Source: Micavibrio sp.
GTDB taxonomy: Bacteria > Pseudomonadota > Alphaproteobacteria > Micavibrionales > Micavibrionaceae
Direction of reading: 5' to 3'
NCBI GenBank assembly: GCA_027066695.1
Contig: JAMONE010000177.1
Span: 1 to 8,079, forward strand
DNA: 8,079 nucleotides
Shown: positions 1 through 5,868 of the stretch, in pieces
Numbering within the stretch: position 1 is the stretch's first letter
How the letters are laid out: every line of letters begins with the position of its first letter
The notes under the pieces: model-generated
Told to the model about the DNA's origin: nothing
Seen by the model: only the letters and a program-made list of their open reading frames with translations
Databases searched by the model: none
Made by a program: the position numbers and the translations under genes

Positions 1-999
1 GTAACGTTCTAATGCGGCTTGTGAAGAAAGATTGCCTCCTGCTTTAAGCGTTTTCTTAATTTCTGTTGCCAAAGTATGCGCCCCGCCAAGCCCTAAATTA
101 AAGCCATGCGCAGTAACAGGATGCATACCAATAGATGCATCTCCAATCACAGCAAAGCGGTTTTTGTGAAATGTTTTAGCCATTGTCGCAACTAACGGAT
201 AAGGGTATAGCTCGCTAGAGAGCTTTAATTTGCCGAATTTATGATCTATGCGACGCGCTACATCATCGGCAAACTCTTGAGCGTCCATATCAAGTAGATC
301 TGCGCTTTCTTCTGATTTTAGAGTAATAACAACAGAAACCTGCCCGTTATTCATCGGCAGCACCGCAACTGTGCGGTCATAATGGAAACATTCATATGCC
401 GTATCATCATGGGGGATTTCATGGCTCATCGTGCAGACAATGCAGGTGCGCCCGAAATCAAGCATAGAAGTTGAAATGCCCATCATACGGCGCGTTGTAG
501 AAAAACGGCTATCTGCGGCGATAAGCAGCGGAGCTTCCAAACGCTTACCATCCGATAGCTCAACCCAGCCCTTTTCCTGCGTAGTACCAATCTTGGATAC
601 TTCTGACTTATCCATTATCGTGATATTAGAGAAATCCTTAATCGATTCATATGCTGCTTTTCTTATAAGGTGATTTGAAATCATATAGCCCAGCGTTTCT
701 TTGCCAACCTCGCCATGATCAAAAGACAGCGCGTAGGGAGAGTTCCCATTAAGGACTTTCGCAAATTTAATTAGGGCGATATCATCCTTGGGAATTAGAT
801 CCCACATATTTAAATCATTCATTATTTTATGTGATAAATGCGTAAGTGCGATTTCACGGCCATCATAAGACGGATTAGCCAATGTCTTTTTACTTTGTTT
901 TTCAATCAGAAGTATCTCAAGATTAGTTTCTGCCATCTCTCTGGCAAAGCTTAAACCAGCAGGGCCTGCGCCTATAATTATAATGTCATAATTTTGCAA
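1..999 (-). CDS. ubiM: UbiM-type ubiquinone biosynthesis flavin hydroxylase (C-terminus cut by window edge)
   Basis: FAD-dependent aromatic hydroxylase of the UbiH/COQ6 family, expected to add hydroxyl groups to the ring of ubiquinone precursors. What is seen: 333 codons open to base 1; an N-terminal FAD-binding GAGPAG at residues 10-15; a DGREIALT motif at about 46-53, typical of this family; an AADSRFSTTRR stretch near 169; and the second FAD motif GD at 286-287, within GDASIGMHPVTAHGFNLGL. The MHPVTAHGFNLGL form, instead of the usual HxxxPxxGQGxNLG, is what points to UbiM rather than UbiH, UbiF or UbiI. Family proteins are about 390-400 residues, so some 60-70 are missing off the left edge. 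The start is TTG at 999-997: it lies just before the first beta strand (MQNYDIIIIGAGPAG) and has AGGAG seven bases upstream, and no better ATG exists in frame. UbiM enzymes are known for broad positional specificity; which positions this one modifies is inference. Confidence 0.85.
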   Translation of the reverse strand, partial: MQNYDIIIIGAGPAGLSFAREMAETNLEILLIEKQSKKTLANPSYDGREIALTHLSHKIMNDLNMWDLIPKDDIALIKFAKVLNGNSPYALSFDHGEVGKETLGYMISNHLIRKAAYESIKDFSNITIMDKSEVSKIGTTQEKGWVELSDGKRLEAPLLIAADSRFSTTRRMMGISTSMLDFGRTCIVCTMSHEIPHDDTAYECFHYDRTVAVLPMNNGQVSVVITLKSEESADLLDMDAQEFADDVARRIDHKFGKLKLSSELYPYPLVATMAKTFHKNRFAVIGDASIGMHPVTAHGFNLGLGGAHTLATEIKKTLKAGGNLSSQAALERY

Positions 1000-1006
1000 A
1001 GTTAAT

Positions 1007-1011
1007 CTCCT
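1007..1011 (-). promoter_or_regulatory. Ribosome binding site fixing the TTG start of ubiM
   Basis: On the minus strand AGGAG precedes TTG (999-997) by seven bases (ATTAACT). This is one of the stronger Shine-Dalgarno matches in the window. It supports the unusual TTG start, since the first in-frame ATG is inside the FAD-binding domain at codon 22. Confidence 0.75.
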
Positions 1012-1049
1012 GCTTTTTAAGGGCTGCGCTTATTGCTCATTCTTGACAC

Positions 1050-1064
1050 AACTTAGTGTAAGTT
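1050..1064. repeat. Perfect inverted repeat upstream of ubiM, possible operator
   Basis: AACTTA-GTG-TAAGTT: six-base arms around a three-base centre, in the 87-base gap between the end of the flippase gene and the start of ubiM. On the minus strand it lies between a weak -35-like TTGTAA (1068-1063) and a weak -10-like AAGAAT (1044-1039), 18 bases apart. This would suit a regulator that binds within the spacer. It could also be an RNA hairpin at the end of the flippase message, but no run of T follows, so it is not a convincing intrinsic terminator. No specific regulator is identified. Confidence 0.35.
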
Positions 1065-1086
1065 ACAAGTCTAGGCTCAAGGCTTA

Positions 1087-2610
1087 TTAATCTATTTTAG
1101 ATTTTCTTTTTTGATCTTTTATTTTATTATGTATGTATAAAATACTACTAAAAACAACAACCCTACTATGTGGTAATAGCAGCATCGCAGGTATTACACT
1201 CAGACCGCTTAAGCCAATAAATAATATTTGTAATAAAATATTATAATCTACAATTACTTGCCCGACACTATATTGAATAGCTATAAACATTAAAATTGCA
1301 GGCGCATGAACCCATATCAGTCCATATATATTTTTCATAGATACAGGGCCATGCTTTCCGACAATATAGAATAAAAGCGGCAGCCTTGCATATTCTATTA
1401 TTACATAAGCAGCGGCCACACCAACTATTCCATATGGAAGGCCAGCTACAAAAGCGGCTATTGTTGTTACAGATGTGAATACAGACCAGTACAACATTTC
1501 TTTAGAGCGAGCCTGCGTGATTAAAAGCCAGCCCGTACCACTGGTTAAGCCTTGTATAAGCAATAGACTTGCCAACCATTTTAATGGGCCTGCCGCAGAA
1601 ATCCACTCTGCCCCGAATATAATATTTATCAATATTTCCGCATGTATCATAAAAATAACGCCAATCGGCCATAAGGCCAAAATTAATAAATTTGCAACAC
1701 GTACATAGTTCTTAAGGTAACGCTCAGGTTGATCTTGCAGCTGACTTAACAATGGAATCATTATTTGTGAAACTGGTTCACTTAAACGCCTAAGCGGTAA
1801 TAACAAAAGTTGATAACTTAATTTGTAATAACCCAGCCCTGCATTTCCTATAAATTTTCCAATTAATATATCATCCATATTACGTGATAAATAATACATT
1901 AAATTAGCAGCAGTTATGTTCGCTCCCATAGTTAAAGAGGGGATATATTCGTGTTTCCATCTTACCCATCTAGGTATCCATCCAGTTAAGATCCATAACA
2001 TAACAAACTTAACGAATGCTTCTATGATTTGCCTCCAAACAAGAGCCCAAACACCAAATCCTATTACCGCCATTATTATCGCCCCAACGGTGGCAAAAAA
2101 GATAGCAATAACCGTTGATATAGAGGATTTACCATGTTGAAATTTTCTATTGAGCAATGCGGAATGTTGGTTAGCTGCGCCGCGACAAATAAAAGCAATA
2201 GAAAGCACCTGAGCCAGCTCTTTTAATTCTGGTTGCTCAAAAAAATCGGCAATAAATGGTGCGCTAATAAACATTATTATGCTCATCAATACGGCAATAA
2301 ATAAATTTACCCAAAATAGAAAATTCAGTTCATCACTAGATAAATATTTTTTCTGAATTGTTGCAAAATATAATCCAAAATTTTCAAAAACAGTAAGCAA
2401 TGCAATAGCAGTAGCCAACATGGCCATAAGGCCAAAATCACTTGGCCCTAAAATACGTGCTAAAGCTATGCTTCCACCTAAACCAATAATATTAGCAATA
2501 ATTTGCGCAACAGCTACAGATGCAAACGCCTTCGCCGCATATTGCCCCAAATTTTTTGACAAATGTGAAGTATCAGTATCTGGATCTTTACGATTTTTTA
2601 AAAAGCCCAT
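1087..2610 (-). CDS. Polysaccharide flippase, Wzx/WzxC type (MOP superfamily)
   Basis: Inner-membrane protein of 507 residues, expected to flip undecaprenyl-linked oligosaccharide from the cytoplasmic to the periplasmic face for O-antigen, capsule or exopolysaccharide assembly. What is seen: many hydrophobic spans (for example about 29-51, 62-82, 97-121, 164-186, 303-322, 345-364, 374-392, 394-415, 432-450, 457-478) joined by short basic loops. The ARILGPSDFGLMAM segment at 51-64 and NMDDILIGKFIGNAGLGYY at 244-262 match the pattern of WzxC/ExoT-like members of this superfamily. Length is normal for the family. The start is ATG at 2610, 21 bases after the glycosyltransferase stop, with only a weak A-rich leader in place of a Shine-Dalgarno, so it may be translationally coupled. 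Base composition is clearly AT-richer than gor or bdh (two sampled lines give 20% and 30% G+C). The substrate cannot be predicted. Confidence 0.85.
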   Translation of the reverse strand: MGFLKNRKDPDTDTSHLSKNLGQYAAKAFASVAVAQIIANIIGLGGSIALARILGPSDFGLMAMLATAIALLTVFENFGLYFATIQKKYLSSDELNFLFWVNLFIAVLMSIIMFISAPFIADFFEQPELKELAQVLSIAFICRGAANQHSALLNRKFQHGKSSISTVIAIFFATVGAIIMAVIGFGVWALVWRQIIEAFVKFVMLWILTGWIPRWVRWKHEYIPSLTMGANITAANLMYYLSRNMDDILIGKFIGNAGLGYYKLSYQLLLLPLRRLSEPVSQIMIPLLSQLQDQPERYLKNYVRVANLLILALWPIGVIFMIHAEILINIIFGAEWISAAGPLKWLASLLLIQGLTSGTGWLLITQARSKEMLYWSVFTSVTTIAAFVAGLPYGIVGVAAAYVIIEYARLPLLFYIVGKHGPVSMKNIYGLIWVHAPAILMFIAIQYSVGQVIVDYNILLQILFIGLSGLSVIPAMLLLPHSRVVVFSSILYIHNKIKDQKRKSKID

Positions 2611-2631
2611 AAATTATATTTTTCTAAGTTA

Positions 2632-3519
2632 TTAAATGTTTACCCAGCCAAATTTATCAATCATGGCGTTTATTTTGCAATCATTTTGATTGTTAAGCAC
2701 ATTATCATGAAATAATGCAACGCTTTGCGAGCCTCTCCACGTTAGGGTCACCATATCATATGAAGATTTAGTGGTTTTACCTCCATTAAGGCGTGACATC
2801 CAAAACAACCACACATCATCAGCATTACTACATATATCCATAAATATATCTTTATCCATAACCCGTGTGTCAAAAGATTTTGGTGGATATAATATACCTG
2901 CGCCGCTTGTTGCAAAATGAAAATTTACATCATCACCTTCTAATATTTCAAATTCCCATTCATTATACGGTAATGGCGTATTATTTTTATCCATACGAAT
3001 TCTATGAATTCTGTGCGCTACGATATTTTTATAATCCCCATCCCAATCATCAATCAGTTTTTCAAGCCAATCATTCGTGTAATAAAGATCATCATCCGCC
3101 GTTACAATAAATGCATCAGGAAATAATTTCAGTGTTGGAATAATTTTTTTATATGATCCAATATCCTCGCACACTCTAATTTCGAAATCATCATCACTTA
3201 CCAAGGCTTTTACTGATTGCGGCAGAAGAAGAACATCATCTTCTGCAATCCACAAGATTACTTTATCAGGGCGAACGCTCTGCCTAAGCAAGCACTTAAT
3301 AGTTAGAGCGAGAGATGGAAATCGCGGTGGATATGATGTCAGTGAAATAATTAGCTTCTCTGGTAGTTCGTGACTTTTCCCATATGATTCAGATGGAAAT
3401 GTAATGCGAGTTTTAATTTCGTAATAAGTTGCTTTTACTTCGTGTATTATAAAAGCCACACATCTATTTTTAAACCGCATTAGACACCAGAATATAGCAT
3501 TTTTAATTCGTTTTATCAT
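2632..3519 (-). CDS. GT-A-fold glycosyltransferase-like protein
   Basis: Putative sugar transferase of 295 residues, probably cytoplasmic or at the inner membrane face. What is seen: a first beta-strand block LIISLTSYPPRFPSLALTI at about 56-74, resembling the opening of GT-A Rossmann-like domains; VILWIAEDD at 87-95; and GSYKKIIPTL then FIVTADDDLYY at 137-147, where D142-D144 are the likely metal/nucleotide-sugar DXD motif. A later SNADDVWLFW (231-240) could supply the acidic acceptor-side residues. Sugar donor and acceptor are unknown. Start choice: the open frame extends to a TTG at 3570 and an ATG at 3543, neither with a Shine-Dalgarno. ATG 3519 has GAGAG four bases upstream and gives a basic start (MIKRIKN), so I prefer it with moderate confidence. 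The gene lies between gor and the flippase and presumably works with the flippase on a surface glycan. It is AT-rich like the flippase (28% and 38% G+C in two sampled lines). Confidence 0.72.
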   Translation of the reverse strand: MIKRIKNAIFWCLMRFKNRCVAFIIHEVKATYYEIKTRITFPSESYGKSHELPEKLIISLTSYPPRFPSLALTIKCLLRQSVRPDKVILWIAEDDVLLLPQSVKALVSDDDFEIRVCEDIGSYKKIIPTLKLFPDAFIVTADDDLYYTNDWLEKLIDDWDGDYKNIVAHRIHRIRMDKNNTPLPYNEWEFEILEGDDVNFHFATSGAGILYPPKSFDTRVMDKDIFMDICSNADDVWLFWMSRLNGGKTTKSSYDMVTLTWRGSQSVALFHDNVLNNQNDCKINAMIDKFGWVNI

Positions 3520-3572
3520 ATTGCTCTCAATTTTGTTTGTCATGTATACATGTAATATAAATTTCTGCAATA

Positions 3573-4931
3573 TTATAATTTTGTGCGCATAGTAACAAAT
3601 TCTTCTGCGCTGGTTGGGTGAATGCCGATTGTGCGGTCAAAGTCTGATTTGGTTGCGCCTGCAATTATAGCTGTGGCAAAGCCTTGGACTATCTCACCAG
3701 CGCTCTGCCCAACCATATGAAGCCCTAAGACTTTGTCGGTTTTGCTATGCACTATTAGCTTCATTAATGTGCGCTCATCACTGTCGGCCAGTATCATTTT
3801 CATACCGCGAAATTCTGATTTATAGATATCAATTTCATTAGGGTATTTCTCGCGAGCTTGGCTTTCGGTTAAACCAACTTGCGAAGCATTCGGGTTAGAG
3901 AAAATCGCGCTTGGCACATTTTCATAAGAAATATAACGATCTTGCCCGCCATAAAGCCGATCAACCAACGCATGGCCTTCCGCTAATGCAACGGGAGTAA
4001 GCTCAATGCGGCTTGTTACATCGCCAAGTGCATAAATCGAAGGCACAGTTGTTTGCTCTTCATTATTAACGGGAATAGCTCCCCCTTTGGTCAGCTCAAT
4101 GCCAATATTTTCCAGCCCTAAACCATCAATATTCGGCTTTCTACCAGTAGCAAAAAGCACTTGATCTGCCTTAATAACTTCACCATTATCGAGATGAACA
4201 TTATAGCTATCACCATCTTTTTCAACATTGATAATGTTGGTTTTTGGATGGAAATTTATGCCTTTTTTAATCATTTCAGCATTTAGAAATTCACGAACAT
4301 CACTGTCAAAGCCTTCATTGAGGATTTTATCACGGCGATATATTACATGCACCTCACTGCCAAGCTGATTGAATATCCCTGCAAATTCAAGCCCAATATA
4401 GCCAACCCCAGCAACTACAAGGCGTTTGGGCTGCTCTTTAAGATAGAATATATCATCCGAGGTTATGCCATGCTCATGTGCGCCCTTGATATCTGGAACA
4501 GAGACTTTACCGCCAGTTGCAATTAATATGCGCTTGGCCGTGATATTTTTATCATTAACTCGCACGGTATGTGGATCAATGATAGATGCCGCGCCCCAGT
4601 GAATATCTACGTTTGAATTTTTGAGCATCTTCTCATAAATATTGTTAAGGCGTTCAATTTCTGCATTTTTACGAGTAATGAATTTAGGCCAGTCTAAGCT
4701 ACGCTCGCCAACACTCCAGCCATAGCCCTGCGCGTCACGCATTGCGCTTTCATAACCAGCAACATAAGTCATAAGTTTCTTAGGGACGCAGCCAATATTT
4801 ACGCATGTACCGCCGTAGAATTGTTTTTCTGCCATGGCGACTTTTACGCCGTAACCTGCTGCTATACGCGCTGCTCTAACGCCGCCAGAGCCTGCGCCAA
4901 TAACAAATAAATCTACATCATAATTACTCAT
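3573..4931 (-). CDS. gor: Glutathione-disulfide reductase
   Basis: Flavoprotein disulfide reductase of 452 residues, expected to reduce glutathione disulfide with NADPH in the cytoplasm. What is seen: FAD-binding GAGSGG at 12-17; redox-active disulfide C43/C48 in GGTCVNIGCVPKK; NAD(P)H-binding GVGYIG at 175-180; the second FAD motif ALGD at 301-304; and the C-terminal dimer-interface motif with His438 and Glu443 in GIHPTSAEEFVTMRT. That C-terminal motif is the glutathione reductase signature and argues against dihydrolipoamide dehydrogenase or mercuric reductase. After the second beta strand, YRRDKIL carries the first NADPH-phosphate arginine (R199); the position of the second arginine of the E. 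coli enzyme appears to be Asn205, so strict NADPH preference is likely but not proven. ATG 4931 has AGAGGT at 4941-4936 as Shine-Dalgarno and lies 15 bases after the bdh stop, so cotranscription is likely. Confidence 0.92.
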   Translation of the reverse strand: MSNYDVDLFVIGAGSGGVRAARIAAGYGVKVAMAEKQFYGGTCVNIGCVPKKLMTYVAGYESAMRDAQGYGWSVGERSLDWPKFITRKNAEIERLNNIYEKMLKNSNVDIHWGAASIIDPHTVRVNDKNITAKRILIATGGKVSVPDIKGAHEHGITSDDIFYLKEQPKRLVVAGVGYIGLEFAGIFNQLGSEVHVIYRRDKILNEGFDSDVREFLNAEMIKKGINFHPKTNIINVEKDGDSYNVHLDNGEVIKADQVLFATGRKPNIDGLGLENIGIELTKGGAIPVNNEEQTTVPSIYALGDVTSRIELTPVALAEGHALVDRLYGGQDRYISYENVPSAIFSNPNASQVGLTESQAREKYPNEIDIYKSEFRGMKMILADSDERTLMKLIVHSKTDKVLGLHMVGQSAGEIVQGFATAIIAGATKSDFDRTIGIHPTSAEEFVTMRTKL

Positions 4932-4946
4932 ATTTACCTCTATTTA

Positions 4947-5729
4947 TTAAGCAGCCGTCCAGCCACCATCAATTTTTAAGTCCGTACCTGTAACATTTTC
5001 TGCTGTGTCAGAGCAAAGGAATAATGCTATTCCTGCGATTTGCTCAACTGTAACGAATTTCTTTGTCCATTGCGCGGCAAGTAGTATATCGCGCACAACT
5101 TCATCTTCTGTTATGCCGCGTACCCGCGCAGTATCGGCAATTTGTTTTTCAACTAACGGCGTGAAAACATAACCAGGGCATATCGCATTGCACGTAATAT
5201 TTTCTTGCGCAACTTCGAGTGCAACTGTTTTTGTAAACCCTAATATTCCATGCTTTGCAGATACATAAGCCGTTTTATATGGCGAAGCGGCCAAGCCATG
5301 CGCAGAACACATATTGATAATACGCCCCCATCCCGCTTTTTTCATACCAGCGAGTGCATGGCGCGTTGTATGAAAAGCAGATGAAAGGATAATAGCAATC
5401 ATATCATCCCATTTTTCAGGTGGAAATTCTTCAATTGGCGCAACATGCTGGATTCCTGCATTATTCACCAAGATATCAATTACGCCAAACTCTTTTTCTG
5501 CATCCTTGATCATGGCTCCTATCTCATCAGGTTTGGTCATGTCTGCGCCGATATATATGGCTTTAACTCCATGTTTTTCAAGGGATATACGCTCACTCTC
5601 TATGGCGTTAGCGTCGCCAAAGCCATTCATGACAATATTTATGCCCTGCTCGGCAAAACCTTTGGCAATGCCGAGGCCAATACCGCTGGTTGAACCAGTA
5701 ATAAGCGCAGTTTTTCCCTTTAAAGACAT
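4947..5729 (-). CDS. bdhA: D-3-hydroxybutyrate dehydrogenase (SDR family) with altered catalytic tetrad
   Basis: Short-chain dehydrogenase of 260 residues, expected to interconvert D-3-hydroxybutyrate and acetoacetate with NAD in PHB/ketone-body metabolism. What is seen: the cofactor motif TGSTSGIG at 11-18; NNAG at 89-92; catalytic Ser142, Tyr155 and Lys159; and the hydroxybutyrate-specific pocket residues Gln94, His144, Lys152, Gln196 and Trp257, at the same numbers as in the Pseudomonas fragi enzyme. The blocks NNAGIQHVAPIEEFPPEKW, TCNAICPGYVFTPLVEKQI and IDGGWTA mark this subfamily. Oddity: position 114, Asn in the N-S-Y-K tetrad, is Ile here (codon ATC, bases 5390-5388), within IAIILSSAFH. 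The ATG at 5729 follows a near-ideal AAGGAGGG (5743-5736) by six bases, suggesting strong translation. It is the first gene of the minus-strand set and is divergent from the glutamate dehydrogenase gene. Family assignment is strong; full activity is uncertain because of residue 114. Confidence 0.9.
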   Translation of the reverse strand: MSLKGKTALITGSTSGIGLGIAKGFAEQGINIVMNGFGDANAIESERISLEKHGVKAIYIGADMTKPDEIGAMIKDAEKEFGVIDILVNNAGIQHVAPIEEFPPEKWDDMIAIILSSAFHTTRHALAGMKKAGWGRIINMCSAHGLAASPYKTAYVSAKHGILGFTKTVALEVAQENITCNAICPGYVFTPLVEKQIADTARVRGITEDEVVRDILLAAQWTKKFVTVEQIAGIALFLCSDTAENVTGTDLKIDGGWTAA

Positions 5730-5735
5730 TTAATT

Positions 5736-5743
5736 CCCTCCTT
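5736..5743 (-). promoter_or_regulatory. Strong Shine-Dalgarno of the hydroxybutyrate dehydrogenase gene
   Basis: On the minus strand AAGGAGGG lies six bases before ATG 5729. It is the best ribosome binding site in the window. Its first three bases are also the outer end of the 22-base palindrome at 5741-5762, so an RNA hairpin there would partly cover it. Confidence 0.75.
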
Positions 5744-5762
5744 TAATATATATATATTAAAG
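5741..5762. repeat. Perfect 22-base A/T-rich palindrome next to the bdh ribosome binding site
   Basis: Eleven-base arms with no spacer (CTTTAATATAT followed by its exact complement). It adjoins and slightly overlaps the Shine-Dalgarno of the dehydrogenase gene and overlaps a possible -10 (TTTAAT, 5761-5756). It could be a protein-binding operator at the promoter, or, if transcription starts further upstream, a weak A/U hairpin over the ribosome binding site. The alternating TA core makes part of the symmetry easy to arise by chance; the CTTTAA/TTAAAG ends do not come from the TA run. Confidence 0.55.
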
Positions 5763-5783
5763 CTTAGAATATTATTTGTGCAA
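5756..5783 (-). promoter_or_regulatory. Candidate promoter for the hydroxybutyrate dehydrogenase gene
   Basis: On the minus strand, TTGCAC (5783-5778) as -35 and TTTAAT (5761-5756) as -10 are 16 bases apart. This would start transcription near 5749 and leave a leader of about 20 bases. The -35 match is only three of six and the -10 five of six, in very A/T-rich DNA, so other placements are possible. Confidence 0.3.
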
Positions 5784-5789
5784 TGCACA
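5777..5789. promoter_or_regulatory. Inverted repeat TGTGCA-A-TGCACA (site A), possible operator
   Basis: Perfect six-base arms with a one-base centre, overlapping the candidate -35 of the dehydrogenase gene. It shares CAATGCACA (5781-5789) with the second inverted repeat at 5826-5839. TGC/GCA-rich palindromes near polyhydroxybutyrate genes are known targets of the PhaR regulator in other proteobacteria; whether PhaR acts here is only inference. Confidence 0.45.
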
Positions 5790-5801
5790 GCATAAACTCA
5801 C

Positions 5802-5830
5802 TAGACCATAGAGACTTTTGTCTTTACAAT
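5802..5830 (+). promoter_or_regulatory. Candidate promoter for the NAD-glutamate dehydrogenase gene
   Basis: TAGACC (5802-5807, four of six to TTGACA) and TACAAT (5825-5830, five of six to TATAAT) are exactly 17 bases apart. This predicts a start near 5837 and a leader of about 32 bases before ATG 5869. The -10 runs into the inverted repeat at 5826-5839, which would suit repression by a bound regulator. Confidence 0.42.
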
Positions 5831-5839
5831 GCACATTGT
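5826..5839. promoter_or_regulatory. Inverted repeat ACAATG-CA-CATTGT (site B), possible operator
   Basis: Perfect six-base arms around CA, covering the candidate -10 and start site of the glutamate dehydrogenase gene. It contains a second copy of CAATGCACA (5827-5835), 46 bases from the copy in site A. On the minus strand the two sites share TGTGCATTG followed by C or T and then A. Confidence 0.45.
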
Positions 5840-5868
5840 CTAAATCAATTCAACTGGTATATCCTGAC

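Noticed and set aside
431..673. Open reading frame of 80 codons on the plus strand
   Set aside because: It lies wholly antisense to ubiM, has no recognisable domain or ribosome binding site, and reads as a shadow of the real gene.
1043..1071. Perfect TTGACA on the plus strand at 1043-1048, as a possible promoter
   Set aside because: No acceptable -10 lies 16-18 bases downstream, and transcription would only run antisense into the flippase gene.
1000..1086. Intrinsic terminator after the flippase gene
   Set aside because: The inverted repeat there is A/T-rich and not followed by a T run on the minus strand, so termination is not supported.
1475..2635. Three short plus-strand open frames (1475-1708, 1916-2140, 2420-2635)
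   Set aside because: All are antisense to the flippase gene, with low-information proteins. Open antisense frames are expected opposite membrane-protein codons.
1087..3519. Glycosyltransferase plus flippase as an undescribed defence or toxin system
   Set aside because: Both proteins have plain surface-polysaccharide signatures, and no effector, nuclease or toxin-like gene is nearby.
3541..3552. Twelve-base palindrome CATGTATACATG upstream of the glycosyltransferase gene
   Set aside because: It is short, made of alternating purine/pyrimidine steps, inside an operon gap, and not linked to any promoter element I can see. Chance is the simplest explanation.
5445..5733. Two overlapping plus-strand open frames opposite the hydroxybutyrate dehydrogenase gene
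   Set aside because: The minus-strand protein is a clear family member through its full length; these are antisense shadows in two frames.
5743..5760. Two TTAA motifs as a CtrA binding site
   Set aside because: The spacing is ten bases, not the seven required by the TTAA-N7-TTAA consensus.
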